From NCBI GenBank assembly GCA_018061965.1, contig JAGOTG010000002.1, forward strand, positions 124,001 through 188,000: a stretch of 64,000 bases of DNA, written 5' to 3'. The notes beneath the pieces were generated by a model. That model saw only the letters and a program-made list of their open reading frames with translations, ran no database searches and was not told the DNA's origin. Shown piece by piece: positions 27,279 through 35,627 of this stretch (position 1 is the stretch's first letter; the number at the start of each line of letters is the position of its first letter). The position numbers and the translations under genes were made by a program. The stretch comes from Legionellaceae bacterium. GTDB taxonomy: Bacteria > Pseudomonadota > Gammaproteobacteria > Legionellales > Legionellaceae.

Positions 27279-28157
27279 TTAATCAGTCACAATGGCATTC
27301 AACAACTCAATCAACAAATGCGCCGTCTTATTGTCTATATCCAATATAGGATTGTATTCAGTAATTTCCACGCCCAATAAGCGTGTACGATTTTTAGGTA
27401 GCGAGCTTAAAGCCTGACGCAATGCTTGACCACTCAACCCACCCTGCTCGCGATAGCCGACACCCGGTGCATCTTCTGGATCGATCGCATCCATATCAAT
27501 ACTGAAACCAACACCGCAAGTATGCGCAGAAATCTGATCATATGCTTCGTTGATGACCGTACTCACCCCACGCTCGTGGACCTCTTCCATATAGTAGACT
27601 CGCACGCCCAACTGTTCCATTAACTGTCGTTCCGCCGCTTCATAACTCCGCACGCCGACCAAACAAACATTTTGGGGTTGCAATTTGGGTTGATCATCCA
27701 AGATTTGGCATAAAGTGGGGGTGCCATGCCCTAGTAGGACTGCAAGTGGCATCCCATGTACATTTTGCGATATAGAAGTACTCGGCGTATGGCTATCCAT
27801 ATGCGCGTCAACCCACAATAATCCAATATCTCCGTGTGAACGATTGGCGTAGGCAACCGCACTCCAAGTAGCTATCGCACAAGAATGATCCCCTCCAATC
27901 ACCGCAAAATGTTGCTGTTGGCGAGCGAAAGCCAACACTTCTTGACTCAAAGCTTTTACGATTTCCACAACTTCTGGCATCACCGTTGCACCAAAATTAC
28001 AACTGCTTGCTTTGATAAACCCTTCCCAGGCTACCAACATGGATAAATGTTGGAACCATTCAGGATGGTAATACAGATACCATGGCGCCAAAGCACAGTC
28101 GGGATTATTGCCGGCAATGCCCGCAGCAAAGCCCAATAAATTTAGTTTTTGACGCAT
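27279..28157 (-). CDS. Arginase/agmatinase-family ureohydrolase (probable arginase)
   Basis: 292 residues. The binuclear manganese site is visible in GGDHSCAIATW, LLWVDAHMDSHTP and SIDMDAIDPEDAPGVG. The sequence type and the adjoining ornithine cyclodeaminase favour arginase (arginine to ornithine and urea) over agmatinase. Its start overlaps the end of the upstream cyclodeaminase by 16 bases, with GGAG 7 bases before the ATG. The pair would turn arginine into proline. Confidence 0.88.
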   Translation of the reverse strand: MRQKLNLLGFAAGIAGNNPDCALAPWYLYYHPEWFQHLSMLVAWEGFIKASSCNFGATVMPEVVEIVKALSQEVLAFARQQQHFAVIGGDHSCAIATWSAVAYANRSHGDIGLLWVDAHMDSHTPSTSISQNVHGMPLAVLLGHGTPTLCQILDDQPKLQPQNVCLVGVRSYEAAERQLMEQLGVRVYYMEEVHERGVSTVINEAYDQISAHTCGVGFSIDMDAIDPEDAPGVGYREQGGLSGQALRQALSSLPKNRTRLLGVEITEYNPILDIDNKTAHLLIELLNAIVTD

Positions 28158-29185
28158 CCGGCATCTCCGGCCAACAAACCAAATAAATTTTTACAATCTG
28201 CAATCTTATCTGGAATCATGTTGGTGGACTTGCCTATATGCAGCTCTTGCGCTAATTGGTAACACAAACGCAACGTACTAAAATCTTCAAGCGCAAATCC
28301 CACCCCATCAAACAAGGTTATTTCTTGATCATTACGGCGCCCTGGCTTGTTGCCGCTCACAATTTCCCACAATTCTGCATACACAAAGTCTTTGGCCTGA
28401 GCACCTAGATTTTGGATTTCTCCTTCATGCAGCGTTTGAGGAAAAAATTCTACGACCACAGTCGCATGCTTTAAAATCTCAGGATCTAATTCCGTTTTAC
28501 CGGGAGAGTCACCACCAATAGCAGAAATATGCTGTCCTGCTTCCAACCAAGCATTTTGCAACACATGCTGTTTCCCTTTGGCAGCTGTGGCAGTAATAAT
28601 AATATCAGCCTGAGCAATTGCAGTGCGCGTATCTGGCATAGGTTTTAATTGCAGACCTGTATTGTGTAAATGCTTTGTAAAACGTTGCATGGCGGCAGGC
28701 TCGAGATCGTAATATCTGACTTCCGTGATGTCCAACAAAGCATGATGCGCGAGCACTTGGAATTCACTTTGCGCACCGCAACCAATAATCGCTAAAGACT
28801 TGCTGTCTTTACGTGCCAAATGACGCGATGCCAAGGCTGAGGTTGCCGCCGTCCGCAATCCCGTTAATAACGTCATTTCAGTCAGCATCAAGGGATAGCC
28901 TGTCTCCACATCCGCCAACATCCCCACACCCACCACATTCAATTTGTTATGCTGCGGATTGTTCGGATGCCCATTCACATATTTGTAGGTGTAATAGGTA
29001 TCATTCGCAATCGGCATCAGTTCGATGATCCCATTAGGCACAGTCACACCATGGCGCGGCGATTTTTGAAATTGCTCCCACTTAGAAAAATCTTCAGTCA
29101 AATACTCAGCAAGACGACTATAAAAGTTCTTCAACCCTACTTGGGAAACCATGGCACAGATGTCAGGAATGTCTAAAAGCAACAT
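28142..29185 (-). CDS. Ornithine cyclodeaminase
   Basis: 347 residues of the ornithine cyclodeaminase/mu-crystallin family. Features: GVGMLADVETGYPLMLTEM, LTGLRTAATSALASRHLAR and the NAD-binding IIGCGAQSEFQVLAHH, with FDGVGFALEDFSTLRLC near the C-terminus. It converts ornithine to proline and ammonia using NAD. Overlap with the downstream arginase gene supports one operon for arginine use. GGAG lies 7 bases before the ATG at 29185. Confidence 0.9.
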   Translation of the reverse strand: MLLLDIPDICAMVSQVGLKNFYSRLAEYLTEDFSKWEQFQKSPRHGVTVPNGIIELMPIANDTYYTYKYVNGHPNNPQHNKLNVVGVGMLADVETGYPLMLTEMTLLTGLRTAATSALASRHLARKDSKSLAIIGCGAQSEFQVLAHHALLDITEVRYYDLEPAAMQRFTKHLHNTGLQLKPMPDTRTAIAQADIIITATAAKGKQHVLQNAWLEAGQHISAIGGDSPGKTELDPEILKHATVVVEFFPQTLHEGEIQNLGAQAKDFVYAELWEIVSGNKPGRRNDQEITLFDGVGFALEDFSTLRLCYQLAQELHIGKSTNMIPDKIADCKNLFGLLAGDAGCVKN

Positions 29186-29232
29186 AATACTTCTCCATGT
29201 ATAGTGAATTGATTTTTAATTGACTGATAAAT

Positions 29233-29287
29233 GTAGGTTGGGCCTTGGCCCAACGAAGCACTGCTGTTGGGCCAAGGCCCAACCTAC
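29233..29287. repeat. Palindromic repeat, GTTGGGCCTTGGCCCAAC family
   Basis: GTAGGTTGGGCCTTGGCC and GGCCAAGGCCCAACCTAC form opposite ends of a 55-bp inverted repeat, and each end is itself palindromic. Outer sequence (TTAATTGAC and GTCAATTAA) also pairs. It occupies the gap between the cyclodeaminase promoter and the small basic gene. Other copies are at 38649-38702, 44468-44561, 47026-47093, 50864-50917 and 54809-54830. No gene is visible in the remainder of 29186-29524. Confidence 0.85.
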
Positions 29288-29524
29288 TTCTTGTATTAAT
29301 GGGTCAATTAAAAATTAAAAGTAATCAGTTTTCTTACTTAGCATCATGCCACTTTTAAAAATGTTTGTATAATTTTTATTGTAAAAATTGCAATATCAAT
29401 AATCTCAACTACACTTTAGATGAGCATAGATAATCTTCACTTGTATCATGGCTATTATCAGAACAAGGTAATAGAACATAAATGAAGAATCCCGCTCAAC
29501 TTAATTTCATAACTGGAGAAGATC

Positions 29525-29614
29525 ATGGCCATAGTTAAAAAAGTTTTAAAAAGTAAAGTAGCAGAAAAAAAACCTGCAAAAAAATCTTCTTGTGGCACTG
29601 CTAAAAAGAAATAA
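29525..29614 (+). CDS. Small Lys-rich protein, 29 residues
   Basis: ATG at 29525 follows GGAG at 29515-29518 with 6-base spacing. The product starts MAIVKKVLKSKVAEKK and ends CGTAKKK: about 40% Lys, one Cys, no acidic cluster, with the composition of a histone-like tail or nucleic-acid-binding peptide. A strong terminator at 29631-29666 makes this a self-contained transcription unit. Function unknown. Confidence 0.6.
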   Translation: MAIVKKVLKSKVAEKKPAKKSSCGTAKKK

Positions 29615-29630
29615 TTAGTTTGATTACCCA

Positions 29631-29666
29631 AAACGGGATATGACTCTGTCACATCCCGTTTTTTTA
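29631..29666 (+). terminator. Rho-independent terminator of the small Lys-rich gene
   Basis: AAACGGGATATGA pairs with TCACATCCCGTTT (one internal mismatch), loop CTCTG, followed by a run of seven or more T. It lies 17 bases after the stop at 29614. Confidence 0.88.
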
Positions 29667-29911
29667 TTATCCAAAAAAAGTAGTTGTCATCGTAGCAAGC
29701 AGCATTGCAAATGTACCATATCTATTAGAGAAAACGCTTTATCTCCGAATTTCCGCTATGGCAACACCTAATCTCGCCCCTTTCAAACAAATCGAACAGC
29801 ATGGGTTATTTTAAGCATCCTAGGGTCTTATAAATAATTTTATTGATTGGTTAAATTTCTACCAACCATGGTCTATAATTATACTATACAATCAATCACA
29901 AAGGTGATGCT

Positions 29912-30196
29912 ATGAGCAAACATACCAGGTTTATTGCTTTCATTCTAGGCACAATTTTAACCAGCACCGCACACGCATGGGTAGCAACCGGCGGTCATAA
30001 TGGTTACCACGGTGTTGATACTAACGGCGCACATTACGGAACTTACTATCATCATGGTGGTTATTATTATAACGAAGGCTGGTCTGCCCACGGTGTGGTC
30101 ATCGGGGTACCTGCTGGGGCTTATAATGGTTATGGATGTGGTACCGTTTTGGTCCCCACTGCTAATGGTTTCGTTAATGAACGTGTTTGTGAATAA
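29912..30196 (+). CDS. Small secreted Gly/Tyr/His-rich protein
   Basis: 94 residues with a signal peptide (MSKHTRFIAFILGTILTSTAHA, cleavage after about 22). The mature part is rich in Gly, Tyr and His (HGGYYYNEGW, GVPAGAYNGYGCG) and has two Cys. AAGG lies a few bases before the ATG. His-rich secreted proteins sometimes bind metals; nothing here proves that. About 300 bases upstream (29667-29911) show no gene. Confidence 0.65.
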   Translation: MSKHTRFIAFILGTILTSTAHAWVATGGHNGYHGVDTNGAHYGTYYHHGGYYYNEGWSAHGVVIGVPAGAYNGYGCGTVLVPTANGFVNERVCE

Positions 30197-30239
30197 ATTC
30201 ACATCCAGTCATTCCCGCGCTATAGTACTTTGATTTAAC

Positions 30240-31169
30240 TTATGTGCGCGGGCGCTTTAATTTCCAATATCGAATTAAAATCGGGCCGGTGATATTTTGC
30301 ACCACGCCCATACACACCGCGGCTAGTGCAGTATCATTACTGAAATAAAGAGTGCAAATCATAATGGCCACAGCGCCATCAAACATACCGTAATCGAACA
30401 TAGTGGCTAGAATGCTCGCTGGCTGCCAGCCAAGCACATAAGCCGCGGTCGCGCCGACTATATAACCGACTCCATTCAAAATCAGCACCGCAAATAACAG
30501 TTTGCCTGGAAATTGCAAAATAGCAGTTTGATTCCGTGCGACTACACAAGCAACAATCATGGCTATCATCAGCATCGCACAATAAGGCAAGCCTTTTTTG
30601 ATCTGCTCAATCAGAGGCAGATGGTAATGAGCACAGAGCAATCCCAAACTAATCGGAACAAAAATGATTAAGCCAATATGCACAGCCATCGTGCTCGCAT
30701 CAATATGGATCATCTGATGTAAAAATAAATAGATAAGCACTGGCGTAACCAAAGGAGACAACAAAGTCGAACCGACTGTCAATAAAACAGTCAAACCCAC
30801 ATTCGCCTTCGCTAAATAAGCCATCACGTTCGCGGCCGCTCCACCGGGCGCTGTGCCCAGCACCAACAACCCGATGGTATCCGTAGTGGTCAAATTTAAA
30901 CAGTTAGCGATCACATAAGCGGCACAAGGCATCAGTGCATACCGCAAAAGAACCAGGGCCAGTACGCCACCAGGTTTGGTAAATGGCTGGACCAAACTGG
31001 AATAGGGAGTATGCACACCAATACTAAATATGACAATCCCGAGCCCGAAGACTATCCAAGGTTTGAACCAAAGAAATAAATATGGCCACATCAAAGCCAT
31101 TGTTGCCATCAAGACAATAACGACCACAAAATATCGTTCTAGCGCGCCAACCGCCAATTTTTTTTTCAT
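30240..31169 (-). CDS. Bile acid:sodium symporter-family (BASS) transporter
   Basis: 309 residues from the ATG at 31169, which overlaps the SET-gene stop as ATGA; an earlier in-frame ATG at 31196 would give 318. Nine or ten membrane segments are visible. Family features include VLGTAPGGAAANVMAYLAKANVGLTVLLT and the FDYGMFDGAVAI region near the C-terminus. The family carries organic anions with sodium. The substrate is unknown. Coupling to the SET gene suggests one transcript, though the functions appear unrelated. Confidence 0.85.
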   Translation of the reverse strand: MKKKLAVGALERYFVVVIVLMATMALMWPYLFLWFKPWIVFGLGIVIFSIGVHTPYSSLVQPFTKPGGVLALVLLRYALMPCAAYVIANCLNLTTTDTIGLLVLGTAPGGAAANVMAYLAKANVGLTVLLTVGSTLLSPLVTPVLIYLFLHQMIHIDASTMAVHIGLIIFVPISLGLLCAHYHLPLIEQIKKGLPYCAMLMIAMIVACVVARNQTAILQFPGKLLFAVLILNGVGYIVGATAAYVLGWQPASILATMFDYGMFDGAVAIMICTLYFSNDTALAAVCMGVVQNITGPILIRYWKLKRPRT

Positions 31170-32317
31170 CGCAGCCAAAATCCAAATCCGACACATAAAA
31201 ACAGGACAGTAAGCGGTCTTCTAAGCAACAGCCACTGCGCCCGCTTGATGTCATAACGTGCAAACACAGATAGGTACTGACTTAATTTTGCAGCATTATT
31301 TTTGACCCGACGTTGTTTGCCATCGGTAACAACACCCGATTTTGTTATAAAGAAACAGTTCTCCGACGTTGCATAATACTCACACCCATATGAGGATAAG
31401 ATTTGCTCTCCTGGTGCAATATCTCGGTTTGCAATCAACATAATGCGGGAAGTACCGTACTTTTTACGATTTTCCGCGCCCACATTTGCGGTCAAATATT
31501 TTTGGGGGATAGGATGAACAGAATGCTCTGGTGCATGATTGACAAATCGAGACGCATTGCCAATATATTTGGCATCCAGCATCAAACTATATCCACAATC
31601 TTTCTTAGGCGCATAACTATAATTCCAATACTCCAAGTTTTTTGGCACAAATTTGCCGCAATATTGAAAAATCAACTCGCCTTTTCCAATAGCGGTGCGC
31701 GAAAATAGCCCGAATCCAATCTGCGTATTAATAAAACGTAATTCATATTGATCCAAACAAAGTTGATGACCAGGCCCAGATTGAGGCGTCGTAGAGCTTG
31801 TTTGATATAAGGTGTCTGCGTCGATTTCCTCGGCAAAATCAACCCATGTCAGGGTATGATCTAACAGATCGTGATTACAATATTGAAAAGCTACGCCCTG
31901 GGTTTCATTCAACATTGCATTTAATTGCATGGTACTCAATTGCTGCACGGCTGATTTGTTCGGATGACAAGAAAAATAGATTTTATATTGCTGAGTATCC
32001 TGCAAATACTGTTCGGCGGGTTGGATTCGAATAGAGCAGAGCGCCGGGTCTTCTACTTGCAGCAGCGTGGCATAGGCATATCTGAGCGCAAGACAAAACT
32101 CCTCATCATTATGATAAATATAGGAGTATTGGTTTTTTGCAGTCTGAACTAGGGGTTTTTCTTCCAAAATGGGGTGAGTAAAGCCCAAAACCGAGGCAAG
32201 ATCGCACCGATTCACGATTTGTTCGGACTGCGTTAAAAAACGCCCCGTTTTGAGATCAAAACGCAATTGCTGCACTGCAGCATCAGCAGTATGGTTTCTT
32301 AGCACCACTATGCCCAT
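31166..32317 (-). CDS. SET-domain protein lysine methyltransferase-like, possible effector
   Basis: 383 residues from the ATG at 32317, chosen because GAGG lies 9 bases upstream; the longer frame from 32356 has AGGAA abutting the ATG. The SET domain occupies about 200-330: GFGLFSRTAIGKGELIFQYCG, SRFVNHAPEHS (pseudoknot RFxNH) and GEQILSSYGCEYY. A hydrophobic segment lies near the C-terminus (VLFLCVGFGFW). SET enzymes methylate lysines, and pathogens such as Legionella (RomA/LegAS4) use them on host histones. Host targeting is inference. Confidence 0.78.
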   Translation of the reverse strand: MGIVVLRNHTADAAVQQLRFDLKTGRFLTQSEQIVNRCDLASVLGFTHPILEEKPLVQTAKNQYSYIYHNDEEFCLALRYAYATLLQVEDPALCSIRIQPAEQYLQDTQQYKIYFSCHPNKSAVQQLSTMQLNAMLNETQGVAFQYCNHDLLDHTLTWVDFAEEIDADTLYQTSSTTPQSGPGHQLCLDQYELRFINTQIGFGLFSRTAIGKGELIFQYCGKFVPKNLEYWNYSYAPKKDCGYSLMLDAKYIGNASRFVNHAPEHSVHPIPQKYLTANVGAENRKKYGTSRIMLIANRDIAPGEQILSSYGCEYYATSENCFFITKSGVVTDGKQRRVKNNAAKLSQYLSVFARYDIKRAQWLLLRRPLTVLFLCVGFGFWLR

Positions 32318-32699
32318 AAGCAGGTTCCTCAGTTTGAACATTATTCGTTCTAGCATTTCCTGAATAAGAGGAAAATAGACTCAACCCAATAAGCGTCGCT
32401 CCCGACACAACCCCTATCGTTCCTACCCAAGATAAAACAGATGCGCTCGTAGCCATGGCCAATATCAGCCAACTCAGCAACAGAATCATGGTGCCAATTT
32501 TTCCAACAGGTTTTTGAAAAGCACCCCATAATAAAGGAAAAAGTGCTGTATTTTGTTGTTTATTCGGCTCACGATTGCTCAAAGCACCCTCTTTATGCAC
32601 CAAAGACCCGCTTAAATCCATATAGAGCTCCCGTTGCACAGAATCACTTCCAACATTGGCAGGAAATTTGAAACGGTCTTTGGAACGTTTTACATCCAT
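32283..32699 (-). CDS. Unrecognised protein with two membrane segments
   Basis: 138 residues from the ATG at 32699, preceded by AAGGG with 7-base spacing; an in-frame ATG at 32714 is less well placed. A charged N-terminus (about 1-60) is followed by two hydrophobic helices (about 65-85 and 90-112) and a polar tail. It overlaps the start of the SET gene by 35 bases, so the two are probably co-transcribed. Function unknown. Confidence 0.55.
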   Translation of the reverse strand: MDVKRSKDRFKFPANVGSDSVQRELYMDLSGSLVHKEGALSNREPNKQQNTALFPLLWGAFQKPVGKIGTMILLLSWLILAMATSASVLSWVGTIGVVSGATLIGLSLFSSYSGNARTNNVQTEEPAYGHSGAKKPYC

Positions 32700-32846
32700 A
32701 ATGATTCCCTTCATTTTTTTCTTCCATCATACCTTTATTAATAACTACTTCTCAATCGTATAACACAATACCTGCGCCAAATGAGGAAAAACAAAGAAAT
32801 CCAGGCATCTAAATTTCCAACATATACTAATTTAGCCCAAATTGTA

Positions 32847-32875
32847 TTGAATTAAATACGTTCATAGTGTATAAT
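32847..32875 (+). promoter_or_regulatory. Sigma70-type promoter of the ART-like gene
   Basis: TTGAAT at 32847-32852 and a consensus TATAAT at 32870-32875 are separated by exactly 17 bases, about 30 bases before the ATG at 32906. This is the best promoter match I found in the window. Confidence 0.65.
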
Positions 32876-32905
32876 ATTTAATCACAAAAAAATGGAGCGA
32901 TGCAT

Positions 32906-33949
32906 ATGAAATCAATCACGACAGAATCTAACTTTCAAAAAGCGCTACATACCTATCTTAAAACGTGTAAATCTAATAGCCTGTGGCAAAAACGTACAGC
33001 TCAATATATGAAAATGACTTCCGAAGAAAAAGCCACGGGATATAATCAACTACTCTACGTATTAAAACAACATGATTCCCGAACTCTTTTCAGAGGTACT
33101 ATGGGAAACATCGAGCTTGAACACGCCATTGATACGGGACGTTTAGGACAAGATTTTGGTCGAGGAGGAAAAAGTCTAAGCTTTGATTTACCACCTCATA
33201 TCCGAGAAAATGACAGTGCCTATTTTCTATCATCATCTGTATGCCCCATCACGGCAAAACCTTATGCCGCTGGATGTTTTACCAAATTACCTTGTCGCGG
33301 ATTTATCATAGCCCTAGGGATGCCAAAAGTATTTACTACGCCCAATAAGATATTAAAAATCAATCCAAAAATCTTTGCTGCTTATGATGATATGAAATTA
33401 CAAGATGAGTTTAGTATAGAAAATGGTGGGACTAAATACACGTCCATTGAAGATATGACTAGAAACAATAATGAAACCACACTTGTTTTAACGAACCAGC
33501 GGGCAACTAAAAACTGGCGACCAAAAGTGTGTACAGATATTCGTCAAATCATTGAGGTCTGCGGGCCAGGTAAAATTTTAGGCAGCATGATGTCTTTTTC
33601 ACAACCGATATTACTGTCTGAACTCACCAACCCCAATTTTCAAAAACGCCAATGGTCTCTTGAGGTATTTTTAGATTGCGAGAACGATCCAGAAATCATG
33701 GAGAGAGCCATTCTAAACAATATACTTAAATCTGGAAACCGATTACTCACAGCAACTGATGCTGATGTAATTGATGATTCAGGGATACTAGACAATCGTA
33801 TTGATGCCAGTTCAGACCATGAAGATACGATTCAATTGAGCCAAGTACCAGCAGATATTCCAATTGGTGACCAAGAACAATTGGTGGATTATATGACGGA
33901 ACACTTGCAACAAAGCCAGAAAACCACTAGTATTCTGCCCAAAATGTAA
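32906..33949 (+). CDS. Putative ADP-ribosyltransferase-fold protein (R-S-E type)
   Basis: 347 residues from the ATG at 32906 (GGAG 8 bases upstream; the ATG at 32900 is too close). Three blocks match the order and spacing of R-S-E ADP-ribosyltransferases: R63 in TLFRGTM; S109-S-S in YFLSSSVCPITAKPYA, recalling the FLSTSxxxxxAxxFA strand; and Q166-D-E168 in LQDEFSIENGGTKY, a QxE ARTT-like motif. The rest is unrecognised. No homologue search was possible, so this is a fold hypothesis. A PARG-type gene lies 245 bases downstream on the same strand. Confidence 0.45.
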   Translation: MKSITTESNFQKALHTYLKTCKSNSLWQKRTAQYMKMTSEEKATGYNQLLYVLKQHDSRTLFRGTMGNIELEHAIDTGRLGQDFGRGGKSLSFDLPPHIRENDSAYFLSSSVCPITAKPYAAGCFTKLPCRGFIIALGMPKVFTTPNKILKINPKIFAAYDDMKLQDEFSIENGGTKYTSIEDMTRNNNETTLVLTNQRATKNWRPKVCTDIRQIIEVCGPGKILGSMMSFSQPILLSELTNPNFQKRQWSLEVFLDCENDPEIMERAILNNILKSGNRLLTATDADVIDDSGILDNRIDASSDHEDTIQLSQVPADIPIGDQEQLVDYMTEHLQQSQKTTSILPKM

Positions 33950-34054
33950 GCTGTCGCTGTGCGGCGGGTTTAAGCCACGGGACGAGCTAAATACTCACAA
34001 GACTTAGGCAGTGCCTCCAGGTTGGGGTTTTGCCTAAGTACTGACTCACATAGG

Positions 34055-34169
34055 ACTTACGCAAAGCCCCGAGGTCGAAGCGGATGGAGTCTTTAATGAG
34101 GGAGTTTAGATGACTAAATGACCGAATTAAAGACTCCATCCAACGAAGAGATCGGGGTTTTGCGTAAGT
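34055..34169. repeat. MITE-like inverted repeat, ACTTACGCAAA family, full copy
   Basis: Ends ACTTACGCAAAGCCCCGA and TCGGGGTTTTGCGTAAGT are complementary, and inner arms GGATGGAGTCTTTAAT and ATTAAAGACTCCATCC pair as well, giving a 115-bp hairpin. A half-copy is at 48007-48082 and a shortened copy with intact ends at 58535-58604. A degenerate relative (GACTTAGGCA to GCCTAAGTAC) lies just upstream at 34001-34040. It separates the ART-like and PARG genes. Confidence 0.75.
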
Positions 34170-34194
34170 ACTATCACACATTGAGGAAATAGGC

Positions 34195-35319
34195 ATGTGG
34201 TCAAAGGGAGCAACACACGAGCGCTTTTTGCAACAACTAATGCAAGCTCACGCCAAAAACAGCAAAAGCAGTAGTTGGCTCAGAGTCTTGTTTTCAGGCG
34301 AGCACTGGCGTTATAAAAGCCTGCATGAAACATTGAAAGTCCTTGCGGATCCTAGCAAATACCAAGAATTAGAATACCACGCGCAAAACAACATGACTCA
34401 GTGGCAAAAACATAGCAGTGCAGCGCCCGCACAAATTGACGTGAGTACCCAAGATTGGGGCACTGTTTGTTCAGCAGTTACGCAACAATATGGCGAACCT
34501 TATACAGTACTCAATCATGCCAGCGACCGCTTTCCAGGTGGTGGTTTCCTAAAAGGCGGCAGTGCTCAAGAAGAGAATATATGGCATCGCTCTAATTGCG
34601 CGTTGTCGCTTGAGGAAAAACATATTGGTTTTGACCCAAGCACCGGTAGTTTTTGCTACGACAATCATATGAGTCAAATGGTCTCTGCCGAATTACCGAT
34701 GAATCATGCCGAGCAAAAAACTTTAGCGCAACTCCTTGGGTATGAGAGATCGGATGCGCATCGTGTTTATTTAAGCTTACTGCCAAGAATTTGCTTTCGG
34801 GGCCCAGAGCATTTGATCAATTATGAGCATGTTGAGGAAAGAAACGGAAAAAACACTATCTTTGCCGACCCTGATTTCAGTTTTCAATTTTTACCTGAAA
34901 ATACGATTTTCCCCTTTTACGAATTACGATCAGCAGCCCCGAATTTGGCTTCGGAAGATTTCCACTTTGACAATCCCAAGCAATTTGAGAATTATCAACA
35001 AGCCATCCAACGCTGCATTGCTGCACAGTTAGATACATTGATCTTACACGGAAAAAAACATCTTGTTTTAGGGGCGTGGGGTTGTGGCGAATTTCATAAT
35101 GATCCCAACATCATCGCTAAAACATACCGCGATGAAATTTATAAACGCGCGCATCACTTTCAACATATTGTGTTTGCTATCCTAAGGACAGCCTCTCACC
35201 ATCACATCAACCATACCGCTTTTCAAAACCACCTTGCTGGGCTTCCACTGGGCTCCAAGGCTCCAACCATTAGTTTACCACTTGACGACACAAGCAATAA
35301 TACGCCAAGGATGAAGTAA
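34195..35319 (+). CDS. Bacterial-type poly(ADP-ribose) glycohydrolase (PARG, macro fold)
   Basis: 374 residues. The PARG signature GGG-x(6-8)-QEE is complete: GGG at 115-117 and Q125-E126-E127 within FPGGGFLKGGSAQEENIWHRS, preceded by the ribose-binding VLNHASDR. Later macro-fold segments are visible (LVLGAWGCGEFHNDP). The family removes ADP-ribose from proteins. GAGG lies 8 bases before the ATG. Next to the ART-like gene it could reverse the same modification, or both could be host-directed effectors; the link is inference. Confidence 0.85.
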   Translation: MWSKGATHERFLQQLMQAHAKNSKSSSWLRVLFSGEHWRYKSLHETLKVLADPSKYQELEYHAQNNMTQWQKHSSAAPAQIDVSTQDWGTVCSAVTQQYGEPYTVLNHASDRFPGGGFLKGGSAQEENIWHRSNCALSLEEKHIGFDPSTGSFCYDNHMSQMVSAELPMNHAEQKTLAQLLGYERSDAHRVYLSLLPRICFRGPEHLINYEHVEERNGKNTIFADPDFSFQFLPENTIFPFYELRSAAPNLASEDFHFDNPKQFENYQQAIQRCIAAQLDTLILHGKKHLVLGAWGCGEFHNDPNIIAKTYRDEIYKRAHHFQHIVFAILRTASHHHINHTAFQNHLAGLPLGSKAPTISLPLDDTSNNTPRMK

Positions 35320-35320
35320 C

Positions 35321-35440
35321 TTATCCCCCTCATCCGTCGCTACGCGCCACCTTCTCCCCTGTGGGGAGAAGAGAAAAAATTGGTGTAATCCCGTCTCCTT
35401 CACGGAGAAGGTAGCGCGTAGCGACGGATGAGGGGGATTA
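35321..35440. repeat. 120-bp inverted repeat, CCCCCTCATCCGTCGC family
   Basis: Arms 35321-35357 and 35404-35440 (ATCCCCCTCATCCGTCGC and GCGACGGATGAGGGGGAT) pair almost perfectly. An inner hairpin (CTTCTCCCC, GGGGAGAAG) lies in the left half. It lies between the convergent PARG and Trm112-like genes. Related shorter copies are at 39431-39490 and 48089-48136. Confidence 0.75.
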
Positions 35441-35447
35441 ATTGCTA

Positions 35448-35627
35448 CTACAATGTATCATTTTCCGTCAGCGATACCCGCCGGGCTTCATGTTCCAACA
35501 TTACAGGAATACCATCGCGGATAGGGTAGGCCAAGCGATCAAAACGACAGATCAACTCTTTATTTTTTACCAGTAATTGCCCTTTGCATAATGGGCATAC
35601 TAAAATAGCAATTAATTTTTTATCCAT
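35448..35627 (-). CDS. Trm112-family zinc-ribbon protein
   Basis: 59 residues, beginning [18 protein letters not shown] and continuing [19 protein letters not shown]. This is the bacterial Trm112/YcaR pattern: CPxCKG, then a single Cys and the conserved AYPIxDGIPVML block. Eukaryotic and archaeal Trm112 activates methyltransferases; the bacterial role is less clear. The ATG overlaps the tsaB stop by 8 bases, so it is the last gene of the fdxA-yoaA-tsaB unit. In many proteobacteria it sits near kdsB instead. Confidence 0.88.
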   Translation of the reverse strand: MDKKLIAILVCPLCKGQLLVKNKELICRFDRLAYPIRDGIPVMLEHEARRVSLTENDTL

